Source of the DNA: Oscillospiraceae bacterium
GTDB lineage: Bacteria; Bacillota; Clostridia; Oscillospirales; Oscillospiraceae
NCBI GenBank assembly: GCA_022846095.1
Contig: AP025583.1
Coordinates: 1,550,001 to 1,614,000 of the forward strand
Length of the DNA: 64,000 nt
Reading direction: 5' to 3'
Shown: positions 1 to 8,182 of the stretch, piece after piece
Layout: every line of letters begins with the position of its first letter
Numbering within the stretch: the stretch's first letter is position 1
The notes under the pieces: generated by a model
Told to the model about the DNA's origin: nothing
Databases searched by the model: none
Seen by the model: only the letters and a program-made list of their open reading frames with translations
Made by a program: the position numbers and the translations under genes

Positions 1-1
1 G

Positions 2-658
2 GGGGAGGTGACGGCCCTCATCGGCCCCTCCGGCGGGGGTAAGACCACCGTGTCCCGGCTGGCCGCCCGTTTCTGGGACCTGGACGGCGGAACAATCACG
101 GTGGGCGGCATGGACGTCTCCAAGACCGACCCGGAGGCGCTGATGGGGCTGTACTCCATCGTGTTCCAGGATGTGACTCTGTTCAATAACTCCGTGATGG
201 AAAATATCCGCGTGGGCAGGAAGGACGCCGCCGACCAGGAGGTCGTCGCGGCGGCAAAGCTGGCCCACTGCGACGAGTTTATCCGGCGTCTGCCCCGGGG
301 ATACGACACCTTCATCGGGGAAAACGGCTCCCAGCTCTCCGGCGGCGAGCGCCAGCGCATCTCCATTGCCCGGGCCTTTTTGAAGGACGCGCCCATCATC
401 CTGCTGGACGAGGCCACCGCCTCCCTGGACGTAGAAAACGAGACGCTGATCCAGGAGGCCCTCTCCCGGCTGATTGCCCGCAAGACCGTCCTCATCATCG
501 CCCACCGGATGCGCACCGTCTCCGGTGCGGACAAGATCGTGGTGCTCTCCGGCGGACAGGTGGTGCAGTCCGGCCCGCCAGAACAGCTCGCCAAGCAGGA
601 GGGCCTTTACCGCCATATGCTGGAGCTTCAGCGGCAGAGCGGCGCGTGGAAAATGTAA
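2..658 (+). CDS. ABC exporter ATP-binding domain, 5'-truncated by window
   Basis: This is the C-terminal nucleotide-binding domain of an ABC transporter; the reading frame is open to the window edge, so the membrane part lies outside. Visible motifs are Walker A (GPSGGGKTT), Q-loop (VFQDVTLFNNS), signature (LSGGERQR), Walker B (IILLDEATASLD) and H-loop (IIAHRM), all intact. The wording around the Q-loop and signature is that of exporter half-transporters (MsbA/LmrA type), where this domain follows six membrane helices. The substrate cannot be judged. A GTG at 8 is only an internal codon, not a start. Confidence 0.9.
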   Translation, partial: GEVTALIGPSGGGKTTVSRLAARFWDLDGGTITVGGMDVSKTDPEALMGLYSIVFQDVTLFNNSVMENIRVGRKDAADQEVVAAAKLAHCDEFIRRLPRGYDTFIGENGSQLSGGERQRISIARAFLKDAPIILLDEATASLDVENETLIQEALSRLIARKTVLIIAHRMRTVSGADKIVVLSGGQVVQSGPPEQLAKQEGLYRHMLELQRQSGAWKM

Positions 659-670
659 TCCATATGCGAA

Positions 671-709
671 ACGCCAGGGGGCGCCGGATGATCCGGCGCC
701 CCCTGGCGT
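671..709 (+). terminator. Perfect 19-bp hairpin after the ABC gene
   Basis: Bases 671-689 and 691-709 are exact reverse complements, rich in G+C, starting 12 bases after the ABC stop codon. The position fits a transcription terminator, but no T-run follows on the + strand, so it may work as a processing or stability hairpin instead. Confidence 0.45.
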
Positions 710-712
710 GCT

Positions 713-757
713 TGAAAAAACAAAGCAGTCAGCAAACCATGACGTTTGCTGACTGCT
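713..757 (-). terminator. Rho-independent terminator of tRNA-Ala
   Basis: A 13-bp perfect stem (725-737 with 744-756) begins 4 bases downstream of the tRNA 3' end on the minus strand and is followed there by TTTGTTTTTT. This is a canonical intrinsic terminator for the tRNA transcript. Confidence 0.85.
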
Positions 758-760
758 TGA

Positions 761-836
761 TGGTGGACCTGAAGGGATTCGAACCCTCGACCTCTCGGAT
801 GCGAACCGAACGCGCTCCCAGCTGCGCTACAGGCCC
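761..836 (-). tRNA. tRNA-Ala (anticodon CGC)
   Basis: The minus strand folds into a 76-nt cloverleaf with encoded CCA end. The acceptor stem GGGCCTG pairs with CAGGTCC and contains the G3-U70 wobble that identifies alanine tRNAs. The anticodon loop reads TTCGCAT, giving CGC for codon GCG, which suits a G+C-rich genome. The T-loop is TTCGAAT. It stands alone, with its own promoter and terminator. Confidence 0.95.
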
Positions 837-869
837 ATGCCTCTGGAATTGTGCGGCGAACACTAAGAT

Positions 870-897
870 ATTATAGCAGATTTGCCGCGGTTGTAAA
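870..897 (-). promoter_or_regulatory. Promoter of tRNA-Ala
   Basis: On the minus strand TTTACA (897-892) and TATAAT (875-870) are separated by 16 bases, and the predicted start is some 25-30 bases before the tRNA 5' end. Confidence 0.7.
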
Positions 898-926
898 GAC
901 CTTTTTTTGAAATCGTGAAAACGATA

Positions 927-955
927 TTGATAATTGGGTCAAAATGATGTATGAT
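927..955 (+). promoter_or_regulatory. Promoter of SRP RNA (and perhaps dnaX)
   Basis: TTGATA (927-932) and TATGAT (950-955) stand 17 bases apart, a near-consensus housekeeping promoter. The predicted transcript starts near 962, about 50 bases before the first strand of the SRP closing helix, so a short leader hairpin (963-985) is probably removed by processing. Confidence 0.75.
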
Positions 956-1009
956 AACACTCACGGAAAGCCGGACAGGGCTTTCCGGCCTGCCTGCGGG
1001 CGGCGCGCA

Positions 1010-1316
1010 CGCGCCCGGCCCATGGCAAGGCCGCACTAGTCGGGGAGTTAGCGGTGCCCTGTACCTGCAACCCGCTGCAGCAGGGATGAATCCCGGCCCC
1101 CGGACTTTTGTTGTGTTGTCAGACCCAGGTAAGCAGCGATGATGGATCGGTCCCGCGCAAGGGCGGCCCGTGAACCGTGTCAGGCGGGGAACCGAGCAGC
1201 ACTAAGCGGAATCCGTCCTGTGCCGCGGGGTACCCGCTCCTGAGCCGGCTGCCTGGGTAACGGACATAGCAAGAGCTTCAAAGGCCGGTGTGCGGCCTTG
1301 CCACGCGCCGGGCGCG
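1010..1316 (+). ncRNA. ffs: Signal recognition particle RNA, long Bacillus type
   Basis: The 5' and 3' ends close into a long helix: 1011-1019 pairs exactly with 1307-1315, and 1023-1034 with 1292-1303. The 5' part carries the conserved Alu-domain sequence (GTGCCCTGTACC and the following CAACCCGC loop), and the 3' part has the GGAA apical loop and the AGCAGCACTAAG segment of helix 8 that binds Ffh. About 300 nt is typical for the long SRP RNA of Bacillota. Immediate linkage to dnaX is the usual gene order in the phylum. The exact ends are estimated from the pairing. Confidence 0.9.
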
Positions 1317-1343
1317 GGCATACGGAGAAACCGGAACGGGAAG

Positions 1344-1387
1344 AGGAGCGACAGGGCGCGGCGCACCGCATCCTCCGCTCCTTTTTT
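1344..1387 (+). terminator. Possible terminator or attenuator between SRP RNA and dnaX
   Basis: AGGAGCG (1344-1350) pairs with CGCTCCT (1376-1382), directly followed by five more T residues, with further G+C-rich pairing possible inside. It would end most SRP RNA transcripts and let some read into dnaX, whose start codon is only 22 bases further on. Confidence 0.5.
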
Positions 1388-1408
1388 CAAGACGGAAGAG
1401 GTGGAGCA

Positions 1409-3193
1409 ATGTATCAGGCCCTATACCGCAAATGGCGGCCCCGTACCTTCGACGACGTGGTGGGCCAGTCCCATATTACCGACACACTCAAGCGCCAGGT
1501 GGCCACGGGGCGGCTCAGCCACGCCTACCTCTTCACCGGCACCCGGGGCACCGGCAAGACCACCTGCGCCAAAATCCTGGCCCGGGCGGTCAACTGCGAG
1601 CACCCGGTGGACGGCAACCCCTGCAACGAGTGCCCCGCCTGCGTGGGCATTGAAAACGGCTCCATCCTGGACGTGCTGGAGCTGGACGCCGCCTCCAACA
1701 ACGGCGTGGATCAGGTCCGCGCCCTGCGGGACGAGGCGGTGTACACCCCCGCCGCCGTGCGCAAGCGCGTGTACATCGTGGACGAGGTGCACATGCTCTC
1801 CACCGCCGCCTTTAACGCCCTGCTGAAAATCCTGGAGGAGCCCCCGGCCCACCTGATGTTCATCCTGGCCACCACCGAGCTGCACAAGGTGCCCGCCACC
1901 ATCAAGTCCCGTTGCCAGCAGTTCTCCTTCAAGCGCATCCTGCCCGGCGACATCGCCCGGCGGCTGGAGTACGTGGCGCGGCAGGAGGGCATCGATCTCT
2001 CCGGAGACGGGGCGGCCCTCCTGGCCCGGCTGGCCGACGGCGGCCTGCGGGACGCGCTGTCCCTGCTGGACCAGTGCGTGACCCCCACGGGCGCCATCGG
2101 GGAGCGGGAGGTGCTGGACGCGCTGGGGCTGGCGGGCAACCTGGAGACCGCCAAGCTCATGGAGCAAATCGGCGGAGGGGACTGCGCCGGGGCGCTGGAG
2201 ACCCTGGCCCGGCTGTACGGCGCGGGCAAGGACGTGGGCAGCCTGCTGGGGGAGCTGTCCTCCCTCACGCGGGATCTGCTGATCCGCAGGACCGCCCCCC
2301 AGGGGGGCGCGGCCCTGCTCACCGGCGGGTACGACGAGACGACGATGCGCCGCCTTTCAAACCAATTCCACCCCCAGCGCCTGGTGCAGATGCTGGGGCT
2401 TTTGCAGGGCACCGTGGCGGATCTCAGCCGCAGCGGCAACCGCCGCACCGACGCGGAGCTGTGCCTGCTGCGCCTGTGCGACCCCCTGCTGGACGAGAGC
2501 GCGGCGGGCCTGAGCGCCCGCCTGGCCCGGCTGGAGGAGCTGGCGGCCACCGGCACGCTGCCCGCGGCGGACCCGGCGCAGACGGTGCGGGCAGCGCGGC
2601 CCGAGCGGCCCGCGCCCACGCCTCCGCCGGCGGATACCCCGCCCTGGGAGGAGGAGAAGGCGCGTGTTGTCTCCGCGGAAACAGCGCCCCGGACTGCGTC
2701 CGGCGATGCGCCTTCCGGGGAGCGCCAGTTCCCCCCGGAGGCCCCCCTCCGGTCTCCGGACGGGGATGAGGGCCGTAGAGAGGCCCCCGCGGCGGCGGAG
2801 CCGGATTTTTGGCCCGGCCTGCTGGCGGCGGTGCGGGGCAAGGTGCCCTCGGCCTACCCCTTCCTGTCCAACCCCGCCATGGTGCAGGGTCGGCTGGAGC
2901 ACGGGACGGTGACCCTGTGGGCGGACAGCGAGTTCACCAGGAACATGGTGGGCACGCCCGGCGTGCTGGACGCGCTGTCCAAGGCGGCCTCGGCCATGCT
3001 GGGCGGGGAGATCCGCTGCGCGGCCAAGGTGGGCGAGGCCCCGCAGGCCTCGCAGGCCTCGCAGGCCTCGGCCGCGGTTCAGGCCCCGGCGGCGCAGGCG
3101 GCGGCCCCCGGGCCGGAGCGGGAGCACGACAACCTGGATGACCTGCTGGCCTTCGGCCAGCAGCTGGACGGCATCGTACAAATCAACGAATAA
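1409..3193 (+). CDS. dnaX: DNA polymerase III subunit gamma/tau
   Basis: Clamp-loader ATPase of the replisome, 594 aa. The chosen ATG follows a GAGGTGG ribosome site and gives the family start MYQALYRKWRP; an upstream open frame reaching into the SRP RNA is not coding. Visible are the AAA+ Walker A (GTRGTGKTT, about residue 44-52), the zinc-binding cysteine cluster (CEHPVDGNPCNECPAC, about 63-78), Walker B (VYIVDEVHML, about 121-130) and the sensor-1 region (FILATTE). After about residue 390 comes a Pro/Ala/Glu-rich linker, then a tau-like C-terminal domain. A short in-frame repeat of cag-gcc-tcg codons lies near the end. I see no A-rich slippery site for a programmed gamma frameshift. Confidence 0.95.
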   Translation: MYQALYRKWRPRTFDDVVGQSHITDTLKRQVATGRLSHAYLFTGTRGTGKTTCAKILARAVNCEHPVDGNPCNECPACVGIENGSILDVLELDAASNNGVDQVRALRDEAVYTPAAVRKRVYIVDEVHMLSTAAFNALLKILEEPPAHLMFILATTELHKVPATIKSRCQQFSFKRILPGDIARRLEYVARQEGIDLSGDGAALLARLADGGLRDALSLLDQCVTPTGAIGEREVLDALGLAGNLETAKLMEQIGGGDCAGALETLARLYGAGKDVGSLLGELSSLTRDLLIRRTAPQGGAALLTGGYDETTMRRLSNQFHPQRLVQMLGLLQGTVADLSRSGNRRTDAELCLLRLCDPLLDESAAGLSARLARLEELAATGTLPAADPAQTVRAARPERPAPTPPPADTPPWEEEKARVVSAETAPRTASGDAPSGERQFPPEAPLRSPDGDEGRREAPAAAEPDFWPGLLAAVRGKVPSAYPFLSNPAMVQGRLEHGTVTLWADSEFTRNMVGTPGVLDALSKAASAMLGGEIRCAAKVGEAPQASQASQASAAVQAPAAQAAAPGPEREHDNLDDLLAFGQQLDGIVQINE

Positions 3194-3208
3194 AGGAGCG
3201 TATACAAT

Positions 3209-3556
3209 ATGGCGAAGGGATTCGGACGCCCCGGTATGGGCGGCATGGGCGGCGGCATCAACATGAACATGATCAAGCAGGCCCAGAAGATGCAGGCCGA
3301 CATGCAGAAGATGCAGGCCGAGCTGGAGACCAAGGAGTACACCGCGGCGGCGGGCGGCGGGGTGGTCTCGGCCACCGTGAACGGCAAGCGGGAGCTGCTG
3401 CGCCTGGCCATCGACCCGGAGGCGGTGGACCCGGAGGACGTGGAGATGCTCCAGGACACCATCGTGGCCGCGGTGAACGAGGCCATCCGGGCCGCCGAGG
3501 GCGACGCGGCGGCGAACATGCAGCAGCTCACCGGCGGGCTCAACCTGCCGTTTTGA
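3209..3556 (+). CDS. ebfC: YbaB/EbfC family nucleoid-associated protein
   Basis: A 115-aa DNA-binding protein of the YbaB/EbfC family, which forms dimers and coats DNA. It starts with a Met/Gly-rich segment, then the family helix KQAQKMQADMQKMQAEL and the strand ATVNGKRELLRLAIDPEAVD, and ends with the usual dimer helix. It lies 15 bases after dnaX with its own AAAGGAG site, so it is co-transcribed. In most Bacillota the next gene is recR; here an acetyltransferase follows instead. Confidence 0.93.
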   Translation: MAKGFGRPGMGGMGGGINMNMIKQAQKMQADMQKMQAELETKEYTAAAGGGVVSATVNGKRELLRLAIDPEAVDPEDVEMLQDTIVAAVNEAIRAAEGDAAANMQQLTGGLNLPF

Positions 3557-3563
3557 CAGGACA

Positions 3564-3590
3564 GGAGGGCGGGCCGCCGGCCCGCCCTCC
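3564..3590 (+). terminator. Strong hairpin after ebfC
   Basis: 3564-3575 and 3579-3590 are exact reverse complements made almost only of G and C, followed by GTTTCG. It lies right after ebfC, so it probably ends the dnaX operon, though the T-run is poor. Confidence 0.45.
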
Positions 3591-3611
3591 GTTTCGTGCG
3601 GAGGGATCAGC

Positions 3612-4172
3612 GTGGAGTGGATTTTGGAGACGGGGCGCCTGGGGCTGCGGCGGCTGACGCCGGGCGACCGGGCCGACCTGTGTGAAATTTTACAGGACGC
3701 CGGGACCATGTACGCCTACGAGCACGCCTTTTCTGAGCGCGAGGTGGACGACTGGCTCTCCCGGCAGCTGGAGCGCTACGAGCGGGACGGCTACGGCCTG
3801 TGGGCCGTAATCCGCAGGGAGGACGGAGCCTTCGTGGGCCAGGCGGGCCTGACGGCGCAGGACTGGGACGGGCGGCGCGTGCCCGAGATCGGCTACCTGC
3901 TCAAGCGGCGGTACTGGCACATGGGGTACGCCGCCGAAGCCGCGGCGGGCTGCGCGGCCTACGCCTTTGACGTGCTGGGGCTGGAGGTGGTATACTCCAT
4001 CATCCGGGAGAACAACGCCCCGTCCAAAGCGGTGGCGGAGCGCAACGGGCTGCGGGTTGTGGGGCATCTGCTCAAGCACTACTACAATATGGACATGCCC
4101 CACGACGTGTACGCTCTGACCCGGGAGGCGTACCGGGCACAGGCGCGCGCGCACCGGGAGGGGGAGGACTGA
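3612..4172 (+). CDS. GNAT family N-acetyltransferase, RimJ/RimL-like
   Basis: An acetyl-CoA dependent transferase of 186 aa. It opens with LETGRLGLRRLTPGD, the first strand typical of the Acetyltransf_3 (ribosomal-protein acetyltransferase) group, and contains EIGYLLKRRYWHMGYAAEAA, the acetyl-CoA pyrophosphate-binding region, and NNAPSKAVAERNGLRVVGH, the conserved Asn-x-x-Ser-x-x-x-x-x-x-x-Gly segment. The start is a GTG 6 bases after GGAGGG. The target is unknown; many relatives act on antibiotics, small amines or protein N-termini. The next gene starts 2 bases after its stop codon. Confidence 0.85.
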   Translation: MEWILETGRLGLRRLTPGDRADLCEILQDAGTMYAYEHAFSEREVDDWLSRQLERYERDGYGLWAVIRREDGAFVGQAGLTAQDWDGRRVPEIGYLLKRRYWHMGYAAEAAAGCAAYAFDVLGLEVVYSIIRENNAPSKAVAERNGLRVVGHLLKHYYNMDMPHDVYALTREAYRAQARAHREGED

Positions 4173-4174
4173 AC

Positions 4175-4705
4175 ATGGAGTGGAAGCCGTTCTGGCACAG
4201 GCCGGGTATGCGCAATATTAAAACCGCCGTGGCGGTGGTAATCTGCTTCCTGCTCTTCCTGCCCTTCTGGAGCCAGACCTCCCCGGCGGGGGAGGGGGGC
4301 GTGGAGATCGGGCCCTTCTACGCCTGCATCACCGCCGTCATCTGTATGCAGAGCTCGGTGGAGCAGAGCGTGCGGCAGGGGGTGTCCCGGGTCATCGGCA
4401 CCCTGATGGGCGGGGCCCTGGGCCTGCTGGTGCTGGTGCTCTACGACGTGACCGGGCAGCACGCGCTGGTGATGGCCCTGCTGCTGGGACTGGGCTGTGT
4501 GGCCATCATCTGGCTGTGCAACACCGTCCGCCGCCCGGCGGCCTGCTCCCTGGGCTGCATCGTGCTGTGCGTGGTCATGCTCAACCACAGCGGGGCCGAC
4601 CGCTATTTATACCTGCTGATCAGGGTGGGGGAGACCCTGGCGGGCATCGTGGTGGCCGTGGCGGTCAATCATCTGCTGCCCGACCGGCGGGGGAGTGAAA
4701 CATAA
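4175..4705 (+). CDS. Small FUSC/aromatic-acid-exporter-like membrane protein
   Basis: A 176-aa membrane protein with four to five hydrophobic helices (for example AVAVVICFLLFLPFW, LGLLVLVLYDVTG, VMALLLGLGCVAIIW). The arrangement GMRNIKTAVAV near the N-terminus followed by a helix ending in QSSVEQSVRQGVSRVIGTLMGG matches the N-terminal membrane half of the ArAE/FUSC family (aromatic acid exporters). The cytoplasmic C-terminal domain of larger members is missing. It is translationally coupled to the acetyltransferase. Substrate unknown. Confidence 0.75.
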   Translation: MEWKPFWHRPGMRNIKTAVAVVICFLLFLPFWSQTSPAGEGGVEIGPFYACITAVICMQSSVEQSVRQGVSRVIGTLMGGALGLLVLVLYDVTGQHALVMALLLGLGCVAIIWLCNTVRRPAACSLGCIVLCVVMLNHSGADRYLYLLIRVGETLAGIVVAVAVNHLLPDRRGSET

Positions 4706-4724
4706 AATACTTCTGAAAAGCTGC

Positions 4725-4753
4725 TTGTCAAATGAGAGCCGCCAGTATAAAAT
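4725..4753 (+). promoter_or_regulatory. Candidate promoter of the DUF362 gene
   Basis: TTGTCA (4725-4730) and TAAAAT (4748-4753) are 17 bases apart, 37 bases before the next start codon. Confidence 0.5.
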
Positions 4754-4789
4754 ATCCATACGATACTAGAGAAAGCGAGTGAGTGGCAA

Positions 4790-5917
4790 ATGGAGAAAGC
4801 CAAGGTGTATTTTTCCGATTTCCGCGCGCTGCCCGGCACCAACCTGCTGGTCAAGCTGGAGCGGCTGGCCCGCACGGCCGGGATTGGGGAGATCGACTTC
4901 GCGCGCAAGTTCGCGGCCATCAAGATCCACTTCGGGGAGCCGGGCAACCTGTCCTTCCTGCGGCCCAACTACGCCAAGGTGGTGGCCGATCTGGTGAAGA
5001 GCCTGGGCGGCGTGCCCTTCCTCACCGACTGCAACACCCTGTACGTGGGCCGGCGCAAAAACGCGCTGGAGCACCTGGACGCGGCCATGGAGAACGGCTT
5101 CTCCCCGCTGTCCACCGGCTGCCAGATGATCATCGCCGACGGGCTCAAGGGCACCGACGACGTGGAGGTGCCCGTGCGGGGGGGCAGCTACGTGAAGGCG
5201 GCAAAAATCGGCCGGGCGGTGATGGACGCGGACGTGGTCATCTCCCTCAACCACTTCAAGGGCCACGAGCTCACCGGCTTCGGCGGCGCGCTGAAGAACA
5301 TCGGCATGGGCTGCGGCAGCCGGGCGGGCAAGATGGAGCAGCACAACGCGGGCAAGCCCCAGGTGATCGGGGAGAACTGCGTGGGGTGCAGGATGTGCGC
5401 CCGCCAGTGCGGCCAGGACGCCATCTCCTACGGGGAGGACCGGAAGGCCACCATCGACCACGGCAAATGCGTGGGCTGCGGCCGCTGCGTCGGCGCGTGC
5501 AACTTCGACGCCATCGCCACCCCCAACGACGCGGCCAATTCCGACCTGTGCTGCATGATGGCGGAGTACGCCATGGCGGTGCTGGACGGGCGGCCCCATT
5601 TCCACATCAGCCTGGTAATGGACATCTCCCCTTACTGCGACTGCCACGGGGAGAACGACGCCCCCATCCTGCCCGACGTGGGCATGTTTGCCTCCTTCGA
5701 CCCGGTGGCCCTGGATCAGGCCTGCGCCGACGCCTGCCTGGCCCAGCAGCCCATCCCCGGCTCCCTGCTGGACGACCGGATGCACGAGGCGGGCTTCCAC
5801 GACCACCACGACCACTTTAAGAACACCACCCCCGAGATCGAGTGGCGGGCGTGCTTGGAGCACGCCGAGAAAATCGGCCTGGGCACCCGGGCCTACGAGC
5901 TGGTCACGGTAAACTGA
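4790..5917 (+). CDS. DUF362 protein with two [4Fe-4S] clusters
   Basis: A 375-aa protein joining a DUF362 domain (residues about 1-190, with HFGEPGN and [18 protein letters not shown]) to a bacterial ferredoxin domain with two CxxCxxCxxxC-type motifs ([11 protein letters not shown] and [11 protein letters not shown], about residue 198-245). A C-terminal part carries the CDCHGEND motif seen in this family. DUF362 proteins are taken to be electron-transfer or iron-sulfur proteins, but their partner reactions are mostly unknown. The ATG is preceded by a weak ribosome site. A second, differently arranged DUF362 protein lies at 16285-17433. The neighbouring deoC probably shares the transcript. Confidence 0.85.
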   Translation: MEKAKVYFSDFRALPGTNLLVKLERLARTAGIGEIDFARKFAAIKIHFGEPGNLSFLRPNYAKVVADLVKSLGGVPFLTDCNTLYVGRRKNALEHLDAAMENGFSPLSTGCQMIIADGLKGTDDVEVPVRGGSYVKAAKIGRAVMDADVVISLNHFKGHELTGFGGALKNIGMGCGSRAGKMEQHNAGKPQVIGENCVGCRMCARQCGQDAISYGEDRKATIDHGKCVGCGRCVGACNFDAIATPNDAANSDLCCMMAEYAMAVLDGRPHFHISLVMDISPYCDCHGENDAPILPDVGMFASFDPVALDQACADACLAQQPIPGSLLDDRMHEAGFHDHHDHFKNTTPEIEWRACLEHAEKIGLGTRAYELVTVN

Positions 5918-5946
5918 ACCGCCGCAATTTAGAAAGGACTGACGAC

Positions 5947-6612
5947 ATGGACGTAAAGGACATTCTCGCCCGCTGCGACCACACCCTGCTCAAGCAGGAG
6001 GCCACCTGGGCACAGATCAAAGAGGTCTGCGACGACGGGCTGAAATTCGGGTGCGCCTCGGTGTGCATCCCCGCCGGGTACGTGAAGCAGTGCGCCGACT
6101 ACGTGGGCAACCGCATCAAGATCTGCACCGTCATCGGCTTCCCCAACGGCTACTCCACCACCGAGGTCAAGGTATTCGAGACCGAGGACGCCATCCGCAG
6201 CGGCGCAGACGAAATCGACATGGTCATCAACATCGGCTGGGCCAAGGACGGCCGCTGGGACGAACTGCTGGAGGAGATCAAGGCGATCAAGGCCAGCTGC
6301 GGCGGGCGGATCCTCAAGGTCATCGTGGAGGCCTGCCTGCTCACCGAGGCGGAGAAGATCAAGCTGTGCGAGATCGTCACCGCCTCCGGGGCGGAGTATA
6401 TCAAGACCTCCACCGGCTTCTCCACCGGCGGCGCCACCCGGGAGGACGTGGCCCTGTTCAGGAAGCACGTCGGCCCGGACGTAAAAATCAAGGCCGCCGG
6501 CGGCATCCGCACCATGCAGGACGCGGAGGACTTCATCGCCCTGGGGGCGGACCGCTTAGGCACCTCCGCCATCGTGAAGCTGGCGAAGAACGAGGTGCCC
6601 CAGGGGTATTAA
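5947..6612 (+). CDS. deoC: Deoxyribose-phosphate aldolase
   Basis: This class I aldolase splits 2-deoxyribose 5-phosphate into glyceraldehyde 3-phosphate and acetaldehyde in deoxynucleoside breakdown. The 221-aa product has the usual length. [15 protein letters not shown] holds the Schiff-base lysine near residue 153; [10 protein letters not shown] and [10 protein letters not shown] are the other signature strands. The ATG follows GAAAGGAC. Its position just upstream of a nucleoside-type ABC transporter supports a joint role in nucleoside salvage, although a terminator and a new promoter separate them. Confidence 0.95.
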   Translation: MDVKDILARCDHTLLKQEATWAQIKEVCDDGLKFGCASVCIPAGYVKQCADYVGNRIKICTVIGFPNGYSTTEVKVFETEDAIRSGADEIDMVINIGWAKDGRWDELLEEIKAIKASCGGRILKVIVEACLLTEAEKIKLCEIVTASGAEYIKTSTGFSTGGATREDVALFRKHVGPDVKIKAAGGIRTMQDAEDFIALGADRLGTSAIVKLAKNEVPQGY

Positions 6613-6634
6613 AACGCATAAAAGGTTTTGAAAA

Positions 6635-6669
6635 CGGGGCGGTTCCGGCAATCTGCCGGAACCGCCCCG
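6635..6669 (+). terminator. Terminator after deoC
   Basis: A 16-bp near-perfect G+C-rich stem around a short ATCT loop, followed by CTGTATTT. It lies 23 bases after the deoC stop codon. Confidence 0.65.
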
Positions 6670-6718
6670 CTGTATTTAACAATTTTGTAAACTTTTTGTG
6701 CACAACGTAAAAAAGCGG

Positions 6719-6747
6719 TTGCCCTTTGGGGAAACCTGCGTTATAAT
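6719..6747 (+). promoter_or_regulatory. Promoter of the nucleoside-transporter operon
   Basis: TTGCCC (6719-6724) and a perfect TATAAT (6742-6747) stand 17 bases apart. Predicted start near 6754, leaving a leader of about 70 bases with no recognised riboswitch. Confidence 0.75.
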
Positions 6748-6825
6748 ATCACCGTAAGCTCAGGGAGGGAACGCAGACGATGCACACCGAACTGGGCGAT
6801 TTGTTTGAAAGGAAGGTAGATAACA

Positions 6826-8010
6826 TTGAAGAAAACCAGTAAGCTGGTCGCACTGATCCTGTCTCTTGCGATGGTGTTCAGTCTGGCTGCCTGCTCCAAC
6901 GGCGGCAACAGCTCCACCCCCGCGCCCGCGACTCCGGCTCCGGCCACCGAGCCCGCCGGCGAGGCGACTCCCGCCCCGGAGGGCGAGGCTCCCGCCGGCA
7001 CCCTGACCATCCCCGAGAACGCCTACCTGGCCCTCGTCACCGACGTGGGCAACATCGACGACAAGTCCTTCAACCAGGGCGCTTACGAGGGCATGGTGGC
7101 CTTCGCCGAGGCCAACAACATCAAGTACGACTACTTCCGCCCCTCTGAGGACTCCACCGCCGCCCGCGTGGAGACCATCACCACCGCCATCGAGGAGAAC
7201 GGCGCCACCGTGGTGGTGCTGCCCGGCTTCATGTTCGGCGAGGCCATTGCCACCGTGCAGGACCAGTTCCCCGACGTGATGTTCCTGGCCCTGGACGTGG
7301 CCAGCGGCGATCTGGGTGAGGCTACCCCCTCCGCCAACGTGGCCCTGATTACTTATCAGGAGGAGCAGGCCGGCTATCTGGCCGGCTACGCCGCCGTCAA
7401 GGACGGCTACACCAAGCTGGGCTTCCTGGGCGGCATGGCCGTCCCCGCCGTCATCCGCTACGGCTACGGCTTCGTGCAGGGCGCCGACGCCGCCGCCAAG
7501 GAGATGGGTATCACCGTCGATATGAAGTATTGGTACGGCAACACCTTCGGCCCCAACGACGACGTGAAGGTGAAGATGGACTCCTGGTACTCCGACGGCA
7601 CTGAGGTCGTCTTCGCCTGCGGCGGCGGCATCTACCTGTCCGCCGTGGCCGCGGCCGACGCCGCCGGCGGCAAGGTCATCGGCGTGGACGTGGACCAGTC
7701 CGCCGAGTCCCCGCTCATCGTCACCTCCGCCATGAAGGAGCTGGCCAACTCCGTGGGCGTGGCCCTCACCGCCCTGTACGAGAACAACGGCACCTGGCCC
7801 GCCGCCTACGCCGGCAAGCAGACCGTTCTGGGCGCCGCCCAGGGTTCCGTGGGCCTGCCCACCGCCGCCGACTCCTGGAGGCTGGGCACCTTCACCGTGG
7901 ACGAGTACAACGCCCTGTTCGAGAAGCTGGTCTCCGGTGAGATCGTGGTGTCCGACGCCACCGATACCGAGCCCGCCGTCACCAACGTGACCGTGGACTA
8001 CCAGGGCTAA
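6826..8010 (+). CDS. BMP-family nucleoside-binding lipoprotein
   Basis: Substrate-binding lipoprotein of a BMP (BmpA/PnrA, purine nucleoside receptor) ABC transporter, 394 aa. A lysine-containing signal ends in the lipobox LAAC (cysteine near residue 23), followed by a Thr/Pro/Ala-rich linker and then the BMP fold: LVTDVGNIDDKSFNQGAYEG, FMFGEAIATVQDQFPDV, and FACGGGIYLSAVAAADAAG with VIGVDVDQS. The start is TTG behind GGAAGG; no better ATG exists. The next three genes are its ATPase and two permeases. A terminator at 8038-8068 lets this protein be made in excess over them. Confidence 0.92.
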   Translation: MKKTSKLVALILSLAMVFSLAACSNGGNSSTPAPATPAPATEPAGEATPAPEGEAPAGTLTIPENAYLALVTDVGNIDDKSFNQGAYEGMVAFAEANNIKYDYFRPSEDSTAARVETITTAIEENGATVVVLPGFMFGEAIATVQDQFPDVMFLALDVASGDLGEATPSANVALITYQEEQAGYLAGYAAVKDGYTKLGFLGGMAVPAVIRYGYGFVQGADAAAKEMGITVDMKYWYGNTFGPNDDVKVKMDSWYSDGTEVVFACGGGIYLSAVAAADAAGGKVIGVDVDQSAESPLIVTSAMKELANSVGVALTALYENNGTWPAAYAGKQTVLGAAQGSVGLPTAADSWRLGTFTVDEYNALFEKLVSGEIVVSDATDTEPAVTNVTVDYQG

Positions 8011-8037
8011 GCCGTCCGGCAAACCATACGCGCTAAG

Positions 8038-8068
8038 GGGCGGGTCCGAAAAGGGCCCGCCCTTTTTT
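8038..8068 (+). terminator. Terminator after the BMP lipoprotein gene
   Basis: GGGCGGGTCC pairs with GGGCCCGCCC around GAAAA and is followed by six T residues. It probably reduces read-through from the binding-protein gene into the transporter genes. Confidence 0.85.
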
Positions 8069-8101
8069 GTGGACTTTTGCAGAAAAACTACCATTTAATC
8101 C

Positions 8102-8130
8102 TTTCACGCCGGGACAAATTCGTGTATAAT
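8102..8130 (+). promoter_or_regulatory. Candidate second promoter for the ATPase and permease genes
   Basis: A perfect TATAAT (8125-8130) with a poor -35 (TTTCAC, 8102-8107) 17 bases upstream, right after the terminator. Confidence 0.5.
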
Positions 8131-8182
8131 GGTAAAAGACTTATGCGGGGAGGCGGGAAGCCCCGCAAGAAGGAGTGGTGAC

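Noticed and set aside
951-1142. Short open frames over 951-1390
   Set aside because: They lie on the SRP RNA, which is supported by long-range pairing and conserved motifs.
1298-1408. Longer N-terminus for dnaX
   Set aside because: It runs through the 3' end of the SRP RNA and the terminator; the ATG at 1409 has a ribosome site and the family N-terminus.
8129-8182. Earlier start for the nucleoside ATPase
   Set aside because: The ATG overlaps the TATAAT box and has no ribosome site; the ATG at 8183 has both a good site and the family start.
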